Source: Actinocrinis sp046724665
GTDB lineage: Bacteria > Actinomycetota > Actinomycetes > Streptomycetales > Catenulisporaceae
Assembly: GCA_046724665.1 (NCBI GenBank)
Contig: JBKOWZ010000149.1
Coordinates: forward strand, 1-16,147
DNA length: 16,147 nucleotides
Direction: 5' to 3'
In this document: positions 6,991 to 13,554 of the stretch, in pieces
Layout: each line of letters opens with the position of its first letter
How positions within the stretch are numbered: the stretch's first letter is position 1
Translations under genes and position numbers: made by a program
Notes under the pieces: model-generated
Database searches by the model: none
The model's input: only the letters and a program-made list of their open reading frames with translations
What the model was told of the DNA's origin: nothing

Positions 6991-8430
6991 ATGGCAGCGA
7001 AAGCCGCGGGAACGGCGGCCGAACGGGGCCGCACCCTGGCGGAGAAGGTATGGGACGCGCATCTGGTGCGCCGCGCCGAAGGCGAGCCCGACCTGCTCTA
7101 CATCGACATGCACTTCGTGCACGAGGTCACCAGCGCCCAGGCCTTCGAGGGGCTGCGGCTGGCCGGGCGCCCGGTGCGCCGCCCCGATCTGACGATCGCC
7201 ACCGAGGACCACAACACTCCGACGCTTGAGATCGACAAGCCGATCGCCGACCCCGTCTCGCGCATCCAGATCGAGACGCTGCGGCGCAACTGCGCCGAGT
7301 TCGGCGTGCGCCTGCACTCGCTCGGCGACGCGGAGCAGGGCGTCGTGCACGTCATCGGCCCGCAGCTCGGCCTGACCCAGCCCGGGATGACGATCGTGTG
7401 CGGCGACTCGCACACCTCCACCCACGGCGCGTTCGGCGCGCTGGCGTTCGGCATCGGCACCAGCGAGGTCGAGCACGTGCTGGCCACCCAGACGCTGCCG
7501 CTCAAGCCGTTCAAGACGATGGCGGTCAACGTCGCCGGGCACCTGAAGCCCGGCGTGACCGCGAAGGACGTCATCCTGGCCGTGATCGCGAAGATCGGCA
7601 CCGGCGGCGGGCAGGGCTACGTGCTCGAATACCGCGGCGAGGCGATCCGCGAGCTGTCCATGGAAGGCCGGATGACGATCTGCAACATGTCGATCGAGGC
7701 CGGCGCCCGCGCCGGCATGATCGCCCCCGACGACACCACCTTCGGCTACCTCAAGGACCGTCCGCACGCCCCGCAGGGCGCGGACTGGGAGGCCGCCCTC
7801 GGCTACTGGTCCACGCTGCGGACCGACGAGGACGCGGTCTTCGACGCCGAGATCGAGATCGACGCCGACGCGCTGACCCCGTTCGTCACCTGGGGCACCA
7901 ACCCCGGCCAGGGCGCGCCGCTCGACAGCCGGGTGCCCGAGCCCGCCTCGTTCGCGGACCCGAACGAGCGCGCGGCCGCCGAGCGGGCACTGGAGTACAT
8001 GGGCCTGGCCGCGGGCACGCCGCTGCGCGAGATCGCCGTGGACACCGTGTTCGTGGGCTCCTGCACCAACGGCCGGATCGAGGACCTGCGCGCCGCCGCC
8101 GCGGTGATCCGGGGCCGCAAGGTCGCCGACGGCGTGCGCATGCTGGTCGTGCCCGGCTCCGCGCGGGTGCGGCTCGAGGCCGAGGCCGAGGGGCTGGACA
8201 AGGTGTTCACCGACGCGGGCGCGGAATGGCGCTTTGCCGGGTGCTCCATGTGCCTCGGGATGAATCCGGACCAGCTCTCCCCGGGCGAGCGCGCCGCCTC
8301 CACCTCGAACCGCAACTTCGAGGGGCGGCAGGGCAAGGGCGGGCGCACGCACCTGGTCTCCCCGCTCGTCGCCGCCGCCACCGCGGTCACCGGCCGGCTG
8401 ACCGCCCCGTCCGACCTGCTGGAGGTCTGA
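6991..8430 (+). CDS. leuC: 3-isopropylmalate dehydratase large subunit LeuC
   Basis: The large subunit of isopropylmalate isomerase, an aconitase-family enzyme that with LeuD converts 2-isopropylmalate to 3-isopropylmalate via dimethylcitraconate in leucine biosynthesis. It is 479 residues, a normal length. The 4Fe-4S cluster cysteines are present: C358 in FVGSCTNGR, and C418 and C421 in GCSMCLGMN. Other family blocks are TLAEKVWDAH, TEDHNTPT and CGDSHTSTHGAFGALAFGIG. AAGGAG lies about 9 nt before the ATG. leuD follows 6 nt after the stop, so the two are co-transcribed, and the divergent neighbour ndgR is the likely regulator. Confidence 0.98.
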   Translation: MAAKAAGTAAERGRTLAEKVWDAHLVRRAEGEPDLLYIDMHFVHEVTSAQAFEGLRLAGRPVRRPDLTIATEDHNTPTLEIDKPIADPVSRIQIETLRRNCAEFGVRLHSLGDAEQGVVHVIGPQLGLTQPGMTIVCGDSHTSTHGAFGALAFGIGTSEVEHVLATQTLPLKPFKTMAVNVAGHLKPGVTAKDVILAVIAKIGTGGGQGYVLEYRGEAIRELSMEGRMTICNMSIEAGARAGMIAPDDTTFGYLKDRPHAPQGADWEAALGYWSTLRTDEDAVFDAEIEIDADALTPFVTWGTNPGQGAPLDSRVPEPASFADPNERAAAERALEYMGLAAGTPLREIAVDTVFVGSCTNGRIEDLRAAAAVIRGRKVADGVRMLVVPGSARVRLEAEAEGLDKVFTDAGAEWRFAGCSMCLGMNPDQLSPGERAASTSNRNFEGRQGKGGRTHLVSPLVAAATAVTGRLTAPSDLLEV

Positions 8431-8436
8431 GCGAGC

Positions 8437-9057
8437 ATGGAGAAGTTCATCAGCCACACCGGCACCGCGGTCCCGCTGCGCCGCTCCAACGTGGACACCG
8501 ACCAGATCATCCCCGCGGTGTACCTGAAGCGGGTCACCCGCACGGGTTTCGAGGACGGCCTGTTCGCCGCCTGGCGCGGCGACCCGCAGTTCATCCTCAA
8601 CCGGCCGGAGCGCGCCGGGGCCTCGGTCCTGGTGGCCGGGCCCGACTTCGGCACCGGCTCGTCGCGCGAGCACGCCGTGTGGGCGTTGCAGGACTACGGA
8701 TTCAAGGCGGTCATCTCCCCGCGGTTCGCCGACATCTTCCGCGGCAACTCGCTCAAGGGCGGCCTGCTGACCGTGGTGCTGCCGCAGGAGACCGTCGAGC
8801 GGATCTGGCAGCTGACCGAGGCGGACCCGGCGGCCGAGGTGACCGTGGACCTGGCGGCGCGCGAGGTGCGCGTCGGCGGCGGTGACGGCGGCGACGCCGA
8901 ACTGGCCGCACCCTTCGAGATCGACGACTACACTCGCTGGCGGCTGATGGAAGGGCTCGACGACATCGGCCTCACCCTGCGGCACGCGGACGCGATCGAC
9001 ACGTTCGAGGCGGACCGTCCGGCGCACAAGCCGACCACGCTGCCCGTGGCGGTGTGA
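8437..9057 (+). CDS. leuD: 3-isopropylmalate dehydratase small subunit LeuD
   Basis: The swivel-domain subunit of isopropylmalate isomerase, 206 residues, partner of LeuC. Conserved blocks are SNVDTDQIIPAVYLK near the N-terminus, the substrate-binding DFGTGSSREHAVWAL (about residues 70-84) and SPRFADIFRGNSLKGGLL. The C-terminal DDYTRWRLMEGLDDIGLTL is typical of the bacterial protein. It lies 6 nt after leuC, with GGAGG near the end of leuC serving as ribosome binding site. A hairpin region follows the stop, so the operon probably ends here. Confidence 0.98.
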   Translation: MEKFISHTGTAVPLRRSNVDTDQIIPAVYLKRVTRTGFEDGLFAAWRGDPQFILNRPERAGASVLVAGPDFGTGSSREHAVWALQDYGFKAVISPRFADIFRGNSLKGGLLTVVLPQETVERIWQLTEADPAAEVTVDLAAREVRVGGGDGGDAELAAPFEIDDYTRWRLMEGLDDIGLTLRHADAIDTFEADRPAHKPTTLPVAV

Positions 9058-9076
9058 CGCACCACAACACAATCAG

Positions 9077-9110
9077 CCGGGGCGTTACGTCGGGGGGCGT
9101 ACCGCCCCGG
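9077..9110 (+). terminator. leuCD terminator with two competing stems
   Basis: CCGGGGCG (9077-9084) pairs perfectly with CGCCCCGG (9103-9110). A second stem, GGGGCG (9094-9099) with CGCCCC (9103-9108) around a 3-nt loop, uses the same right arm. A T-containing tail (TGTTCGTTTG) follows. It lies 20 nt after the leuD stop, so termination is the likely role; the alternative pairing is a curiosity. Confidence 0.75.
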
Positions 9111-9156
9111 TGTTCGTTTGTACGGACCACTCTTCATCACAAGGCACAATGGATGC

Positions 9157-9582
9157 GTGCGGGTGGACCGAAGCGGTACGGATCAGGATGGTGACGATAC
9201 CGTCACGGAGCGTGCTCCGTCTCCCGTGAACCGTGTCTCTTCAGCGCACTACGGCGAACTTTTCGATTCCGAGGAACTGCGCCAGCTTTCCGGCTACGCG
9301 CGGCTGGCGGAACTGCTGAAGGAAGCGCACGGCGTGTTGCGCGGAATGGATCTGGAACTGCCGGACCGCGCTGATTTCGTGAGGCGCCTGCTCGTCATCA
9401 CCGCAGCTTCCCGACACGATCAGGATGACGCGATGCGCCGGCTCGAGCGATTTCTGCGCGCCGTGGACGAGAAGCGCGGCGCAATCAGTCCGGCGGATTG
9501 TCCGGCGCCGGACCATGACGGCGCCGCCGCGGGCCCGGATTCCGCCGCGCAGCAGCCGACTTCGATGCGCAGGGCCGGATAG
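9157..9582 (+). CDS. Conserved hypothetical protein between leuD and hupS
   Basis: I do not recognise a domain. From the GTG at 9157 it has 141 residues. The middle (from SAHYGELFDSEELRQLSGYA to RLERFLRAVDEKRG) is rich in Leu, Glu and Arg and looks like a small all-helical domain. The C-terminal 30 residues are Ala/Pro/Asp-rich and probably disordered. There is no signal peptide or membrane segment. A gene in this slot is found in related actinomycetes (from memory, the SCO5555 position), which supports it being real. The start is uncertain: TTG 9118 has no ribosome binding site; GTG 9157 sits exactly where a leaderless start would follow the -10-like CACAAT at 9145-9150; GTG 9226 follows two palindromes and would give 118 residues containing the whole core. 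Confidence 0.65.
   Translation: MRVDRSGTDQDGDDTVTERAPSPVNRVSSAHYGELFDSEELRQLSGYARLAELLKEAHGVLRGMDLELPDRADFVRRLLVITAASRHDQDDAMRRLERFLRAVDEKRGAISPADCPAPDHDGAAAGPDSAAQQPTSMRRAG
9191..9220. repeat. Two abutting perfect inverted repeats
   Basis: GTGACG-atac-CGTCAC (9191-9206) and ACGGAG-cgtg-CTCCGT (9205-9220) are perfect 6-bp dyads that overlap by two bases. They lie inside the N-terminal extension of the hypothetical gene if it starts at 9157, or just upstream of the start if it begins at 9226. In the second case they could be operator sites or leader hairpins. Confidence 0.6.
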
Positions 9583-9644
9583 CCGCGCGCCGCCTGCCCG
9601 GGCGGAAAAGACTGCGACACAAGGGTGATTAGGGCGCTTGGTGA

Positions 9645-9673
9645 TTGATTCGTCCGATTCGTCCCTCTACGGT
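9645..9673 (+). promoter_or_regulatory. Putative hupS promoter
   Basis: TTGATT (9645-9650) and TACGGT (9668-9673) are 17 nt apart, a good match to an actinomycete vegetative promoter. Transcription would begin near 9680, giving a leader of about 100 nt before the GTG at 9781. The leader ends in a small hairpin CCCC-AAA-GGGG (9764-9774) whose right arm overlaps the ribosome binding site. Confidence 0.55.
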
Positions 9674-9780
9674 GCGGAAAAGGCAAGCAGTGTCCGGAAC
9701 CAGAATCCGGGCGCGGCACGGCAGGTTTCCCACCCGCGCGGCGCGCATGGTGCGCCGCACTCACCCCAAAGGGGCGCAAC

Positions 9781-10431
9781 GTGAACAAGGCGCAGCTCAT
9801 CGACGCGGTGGCGGAGAGGCTCGAGGTTTCCCGGCGGGCGGCCGGCGAGGCGGTTGACGCGGTACTGGACGGGATCACCGGCGCCGTCGTATCCGGCGAC
9901 AAGGTCTCGCTGACCGGTTTCGGCACCTTCGAGTCGGCCAGGCGGCCGGCCCGCATCGCGCGCAACCCGCGCACCGGCGAGCAGGTCAGGGTGGCGGCGG
10001 CGACGGTGCCGAAGTTCCGCGCAGGGCAGGCTTTCAAGGACGAGGTCAACGGCACCCGCCCGACGCCCGCGCGCGCCGCGGCCAAGAAGACCACCACGGC
10101 CCGGCGTGTGACGACGACCACCGCCACCGCGGCGAAGCGGACCACCGCCACCAGGACCGCTCCCGCCAAGAAGGCCGCTCCCGCGAAGAAGGCCGCGGTG
10201 CGCAAGACCACCGCGACCAAGTCAGCGGCGAGCACCCGCGGCGCCGCGAAGAAGGCCGCGGTGACCAAGGCGGCGGCCAAGAGCACCGCGAAGAAGTCCA
10301 CCGGCAAGAAGGCCGCGCCTCGGCCGATGGCCCGCAAGACGGCGGCGGTCGCGCCCGCCACCAAGATGGCGGCGAAGAAGACCTCGGACAAGAAGTCGGG
10401 GTCCAAGAAATCCGGTTCGAAGAAGCGCTGA
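9781..10431 (+). CDS. hupS: HU-family nucleoid protein with lysine-rich tail (HupS/HupB type)
   Basis: A DNA-binding nucleoid-associated protein of 216 residues. The first 91 or so are a canonical HU/IHF fold (MNKAQLIDAVAERL; signature GFGTFESARRPARIARNPRT). The remaining 125 are a histone H1-like tail of Lys, Ala, Thr and Pro, with repeated AKKAA, APAKKA and AKKST units and the ending SGSKKSGSKKR. This two-part form is specific to Actinomycetota: HupB of mycobacteria, and HupS of Streptomyces, which compacts spore DNA. The GTG start is preceded by GGGG within the small hairpin at 9764-9774. The gene position between the leuCD region and cofC matches HupS, not the tail-less HupA. Confidence 0.96.
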   Translation: MNKAQLIDAVAERLEVSRRAAGEAVDAVLDGITGAVVSGDKVSLTGFGTFESARRPARIARNPRTGEQVRVAAATVPKFRAGQAFKDEVNGTRPTPARAAAKKTTTARRVTTTTATAAKRTTATRTAPAKKAAPAKKAAVRKTTATKSAASTRGAAKKAAVTKAAAKSTAKKSTGKKAAPRPMARKTAAVAPATKMAAKKTSDKKSGSKKSGSKKR

Positions 10432-10507
10432 CCCGAATCGCGTCGGCGCGGCCGTTCAGGGGGCGGGACGCACGGCCGGCGCACGGGTGAGGCAACAACT
10501 CGGATAT

Positions 10508-10557
10508 GAGCGGTCAGTGGCCCGGGTATCGCGCGATACCCGGGCCACTGACCGCTC
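10508..10557. terminator. 50-bp perfect palindrome between convergent hupS and cofC
   Basis: Positions 10508-10532 and 10533-10557 are exact reverse complements: 25-bp arms with no spacer (left arm starts GAGCGGTCAGTGG; centre TATCGCGCGATA). As RNA it folds into a very long stem from either strand, so it can end hupS (+, stop at 10431) and cofC (-, stop at 10632) transcription alike. A T-rich stretch (TGGTTCTTCTTC) follows on the plus strand. Confidence 0.9.
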
Positions 10558-10631
10558 TGGTTCTTCTTCGGCCGCGGCGGATTTTCCGCACCGCGGCGCG
10601 ATTTAAAATTTTCGATTCGGCGGCGGCCCGC

Positions 10632-11474
10632 TCAGCCGGGCAGCGGAAACGTGGACAGAGTCAGCGCCGTGATGCGCCCCTCGGGATCGACGCGCAGCGC
10701 GACGCGCTGGCCGGGCCGGGCGAAACGCAGCCCGCCGGAGTCGAAGGCCTTGGCGTCGTAGGCCATTTCCGTCCCGTCGTCGAGCAGCACGGAACCGGAC
10801 CTGGTCACCGGGTCGAAGATGCGCACGGTCGCCTGCATGGCACCAGGGTAGTGCGCGGGAGTCCAGCGCAGCCGGGCCAGCGCCGCGGCGGTGTGCTCGC
10901 CGACGCCGAGCCGGACCGCGTCCGCCAGGTCCTCGACCGTGTCCACGTCCCGGCGCAGCGACTGCCCCGCGTCGGAGAGCAGCACCGCGCCGCTGCGCTC
11001 GTGCGCGTGGCGGGAATTCGGGCCGAAGCGCGCCGCGAGCGTCCCGCCGGAGTCGGACAGCAGCAGCGTCGTGCCGCTGCCCGGCGCGTCGGCCACGAAC
11101 GCACGGCCCTGCGGAACCGTGGCCAGCGCCTCGGTGAGATCCGCCGTGCGCAGGCCGGGCAGATCCGCGGTCAGCGCCGCGACTCGGCGGCGCGGATCGT
11201 CGGCCAGCGCGTGCAGCCGGCCCGACTCGACCGCCGCGTTGAGGCCGCCGGGCGCGTCATCGGGCAGGATGCGCGCGCCCAACGCGTTCAATCGCTGCGA
11301 GACCGCCTCGTCCGCGGTCACCGCGAACACGGCGGCCACCAACGGCGAGGCCGCCGCAGCGGCGACCGTGTCGCTGGCGAAGGCCAGCGCGAGCGCGGCG
11401 CGGCTCTCCCGGGACAGCGCGAGCCGGGACTTGGCCTCCGGCAACCGCTTGACCGGAATCACCACGGACCACAC
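10632..11474 (-). CDS. cofC: CofC/FbiD guanylyltransferase fused to a C-terminal cold-shock/OB-like domain
   Basis: Residues 1-212 are a full-length 2-phospho-L-lactate or phosphoenolpyruvate guanylyltransferase of coenzyme F420 biosynthesis (mycobacterial FbiD is about 214 residues). The nucleotidyltransferase fold shows in VIPVKRLPEAKSRLA (5-19), TADLPGL (102-108), GTTLLLS (134-140) and RRDVDTVEDL (174-183). Residues 213-280 (starting MQATVRIFDPVTRSGSVLLD) continue in frame and resemble a cold-shock/OB-like domain: a V-IFD start, a DDGTE turn and a GQRVALRV strand. The GTG at 11474 gives the usual CofC N-terminus and sits 6 nt after a -10-like GATGAT (minus strand, 11481-11486), so leaderless translation is likely; there is no Shine-Dalgarno. 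The M213 codon at 10838 has no good ribosome binding site either, which favours a true fusion. It is divergent from plsC and convergent with hupS. Confidence 0.88.
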   Translation of the reverse strand: MWSVVIPVKRLPEAKSRLALSRESRAALALAFASDTVAAAAASPLVAAVFAVTADEAVSQRLNALGARILPDDAPGGLNAAVESGRLHALADDPRRRVAALTADLPGLRTADLTEALATVPQGRAFVADAPGSGTTLLLSDSGGTLAARFGPNSRHAHERSGAVLLSDAGQSLRRDVDTVEDLADAVRLGVGEHTAAALARLRWTPAHYPGAMQATVRIFDPVTRSGSVLLDDGTEMAYDAKAFDSGGLRFARPGQRVALRVDPEGRITALTLSTFPLPG

Positions 11475-11655
11475 CGGTAGATCATCGCACGGTCTCCGCG
11501 CGCTCCTCGCAGCGGACCTGGGCTGGATTTCACCTCGCGGTACCGAAGCCGAGCTTGGCACTCGGGCGCCGGGCGCGGGAGACTGGACCGCCCCCTGCTC
11601 CGGCCGGTCCCTCTGATCAACCGCCGAGCACCGACCGAGCACCACGGAAGAAGGA

Positions 11656-12477
11656 TTGACGTTGGTCCGCCGCGCATCGCGCCGCAATCCCCGCCCCGGG
11701 GCGGCGTTCATCCTCATCGAGCTGATCTGCCGGCCGCTGCTGGCGACCCTGGTCAAGCGGGACTGGCGCGGACGGCGCAACGTGCCACGCGAAGGCGGCG
11801 TCGTGGTGGTGGCGAACCACTACTCCTTCTTCGACCCGATCTCGGTCGCCCACTTCCTGGTGATGGCGGGCCGCACGCCGCGCTTCCTGGCCAAGGCCGG
11901 GGTGTTCAAGAACCCGACCCTCGGCCGCTGGTTCCGCGCGGCCGGCCAGATCCCGGTGTACCGCGAGTCCCGGGACGCGGCGCTGGCGTTCCGCGACGCC
12001 GTCGCCGCGGTCGAGCGCGGCGAGACGATCATCGTGTACCCCGAGGGCACGATGACCAAGGACCCGAACCTGTGGCCGATGGCCGGCAAGACCGGCGCGG
12101 CGCGCATCGCGCTGCGCACCGGGGCGCCGGTGCTGCCGATCGCGCAGTGGGGCGCGCAGGACGTGCTTGCGCCGTACTCGAAGAAGCCGACCATCTTCCC
12201 GCGCAAGACGCTGCGGGTGACCGCGGGCGAGCCGATCGACCTGCGGGCGAAGTTCGGCAAGGAGATCAACAGCGACACGCTGCGGCTGGCCACCGAGTAC
12301 CTCATGGACGTGATCACCGGCATGCTGGCCGAGATCCGCGGCGAGCAGCCGCCCGCCGAGCGCTTCGACCCGGACAACCTGAAGCAGGACGGTCTGAAGC
12401 CGGACACAGTGAAACAGGACACCGCGCAGCAGGACGGCGTGAAACAGGAGACTGCCGAGCCGGGGGCGCAGGCGTGA
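11656..12477 (+). CDS. plsC: PlsC-type 1-acylglycerol-3-phosphate acyltransferase
   Basis: A lysophospholipid acyltransferase that would make phosphatidic acid from lysophosphatidic acid at the membrane. It has 273 residues, with the catalytic NHX4D motif NHYSFFD (54-60; H55, D60) and the phosphate-binding YPEGT (128-132). The N-terminal segment about 15-33 is hydrophobic and may anchor the protein. The C-terminal tail about 242-266 consists of five degenerate pentapeptides and is not part of the acyltransferase fold. The TTG at 11656 follows GGAAG by 5 nt; a TTG two codons on (11662), 6 nt after AAGGA, is an alternative. The stop overlaps the gpsA start by 4 bases, so plsC and gpsA are translationally coupled, fitting their shared role in glycerophospholipid synthesis. 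Confidence 0.93.
   Translation: MTLVRRASRRNPRPGAAFILIELICRPLLATLVKRDWRGRRNVPREGGVVVVANHYSFFDPISVAHFLVMAGRTPRFLAKAGVFKNPTLGRWFRAAGQIPVYRESRDAALAFRDAVAAVERGETIIVYPEGTMTKDPNLWPMAGKTGAARIALRTGAPVLPIAQWGAQDVLAPYSKKPTIFPRKTLRVTAGEPIDLRAKFGKEINSDTLRLATEYLMDVITGMLAEIRGEQPPAERFDPDNLKQDGLKPDTVKQDTAQQDGVKQETAEPGAQA
12379..12453 (+). repeat. Five degenerate 15-bp repeats encoding pentapeptides in the PlsC tail
   Basis: Five consecutive 15-bp units encode LKQDG, LKPDT, VKQDT, AQQDG and VKQET. The shared pattern is aliphatic-Lys/Gln-Gln/Pro-Asp/Glu-Gly/Thr. The array ends eight codons before the plsC stop, after the acyltransferase domain, and probably arose by slippage in a disordered tail. Confidence 0.85.
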
Positions 12478-13478
12478 CCCGAGCCGCCGTGTTCGGCGCC
12501 GGAAACTGGGGTACCGCCTTCGCGCTGGTGCTGGCCGACGCGGGCACCGAGGCCGTGCTGTGCGGGCGCCGCGCCGAGTTGGCCGAGCGGATCAACCGCG
12601 AGCACGAGAACGCCGAGTACCTGCCCGGGATCACGCTGCCGGACGCCGTGCGCGCCACCGCCGATCCGGCCGAGGCGCTCGACGGCGCGGACTTCCTGGT
12701 GCTGACCGTCCCCGCGCAGAGCCTGCGGGAGAACCTCTCCCGCTGGGCGCCGCTGATCGGCCCGCAGACCGTGCTGGTCTCGCTGATGAAGGGCATCGAG
12801 CTTGGCACCTGCATGCGGATGAGCGAGGTCATCGCCGAGACCACCGGGGCCGGTCCCGAGCGGATCGCGGTGGTGTCCGGGCCGAACCTGGCCCAGGAGA
12901 TCGCCGAGCGGCACCCGGCCGCGTCCGTGGTCGCCTGCGCCGACGGCGCGGTCGCCGAGCGGCTCCAGAAGGCCTGCCACAGCCCGTACTTCCGGCCGTA
13001 CACCAACACCGACGTCATCGGCTGCGAACTCGGCGGCGCGGTGAAGAACGTGATCGGCCTGGCCGCCGGGATCGCCGAGGGCATGGGCCTTGGCGACAAC
13101 ACCAAGGCCTCGCTGATCACCCGCGGCCTGGCCGAGACCGCGCGGCTCGGCGTGGCGCTCGGCGCGGATCCGTACACCTTCTCCGGGCTGGCCGGGCTCG
13201 GCGACCTCGTCGCCACCTGCGCCTCGCCGCTCTCGCGCAACCACCGCTTCGGCAAGCTGCTCGGCTCGGGCCACACCATGGCCGAGGCGCGGGCCCAGGT
13301 GCGCCAGACCACCGAGGGCATCGTGACCTGCGAGTCCGTGCTCGAACTCGCCCGGCGGCACGCGGTGGAGATGCCGCTGGTCGAGACGGTGGTCGCGGTG
13401 GTGCACCAGGGCCGCTCGCCGCGCGAGATGCTGGCCGCGCTGATGGCCAGGTCGGCGAAGTCCGAGTCGCTCTATTGA
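12474..13478 (+). CDS. gpsA: NAD(P)-dependent glycerol-3-phosphate dehydrogenase GpsA
   Basis: Reduces dihydroxyacetone phosphate to sn-glycerol-3-phosphate, the backbone acylated by enzymes such as the upstream PlsC. It has 334 residues, a standard length. The Rossmann motif is FGAGNWGTAFA (from residue 7). The catalytic-domain blocks GAVKNVIGLAAG (K191), GDNTKASLITRG (K211) and FSGLAGLGDLVATC are intact. The GTG start shares GTGA with the plsC stop (4-base overlap). Longer upstream frames run through plsC and are not the gene. ddl follows after 76 nt. Confidence 0.97.
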   Translation: MTRAAVFGAGNWGTAFALVLADAGTEAVLCGRRAELAERINREHENAEYLPGITLPDAVRATADPAEALDGADFLVLTVPAQSLRENLSRWAPLIGPQTVLVSLMKGIELGTCMRMSEVIAETTGAGPERIAVVSGPNLAQEIAERHPAASVVACADGAVAERLQKACHSPYFRPYTNTDVIGCELGGAVKNVIGLAAGIAEGMGLGDNTKASLITRGLAETARLGVALGADPYTFSGLAGLGDLVATCASPLSRNHRFGKLLGSGHTMAEARAQVRQTTEGIVTCESVLELARRHAVEMPLVETVVAVVHQGRSPREMLAALMARSAKSESLY

Positions 13479-13522
13479 GAACCGGCGAAGGCTGCGCGGC
13501 CGAGCGAGGGCCCGCATGCCGC

Positions 13523-13545
13523 GAGACGATTCGAGACGATATGGT
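13523..13545 (+). promoter_or_regulatory. Direct repeat and possible -10 box upstream of ddl
   Basis: GAGACGAT occurs at 13523-13530 and again at 13533-13540, a 10-bp period that puts both copies on the same DNA face. The second copy runs into TATGGT (13540-13545), a possible -10 box that would start transcription a few bases before the ATG at 13555. No clear -35 box is seen. An internal ddl promoter is possible. Confidence 0.35.
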
Positions 13546-13554
13546 CACGTGTCT

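Noticed and set aside
6829..9072. A 747-residue minus-strand open frame opposite leuCD
   Set aside because: Antisense to two unmistakable genes; composition typical of GC-driven shadows.
10093..10428. Lysine-rich low-complexity region as a separate repeat element
   Set aside because: It is the normal histone-like tail of an actinobacterial HU protein, in frame with the HU domain.
10836..10838. A separate cold-shock-like gene starting at the internal ATG
   Set aside because: No ribosome binding site and an open frame from CofC through it; treated as a fusion, though a second internal start cannot be fully excluded.
10506..11480. A plus-strand open frame starting in the 50-bp palindrome
   Set aside because: Antisense to cofC, Arg/Gln-rich and without motifs; starts within a terminator structure.
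12072..13478. A longer start for gpsA inside plsC
   Set aside because: The extra N-terminus is off-frame plsC sequence; GTG 12474 gives the standard GpsA length and a GTGA coupling.
11820..13517. A 565-residue minus-strand open frame opposite plsC and gpsA
   Set aside because: Antisense to two genes with intact catalytic motifs; no domain of its own.
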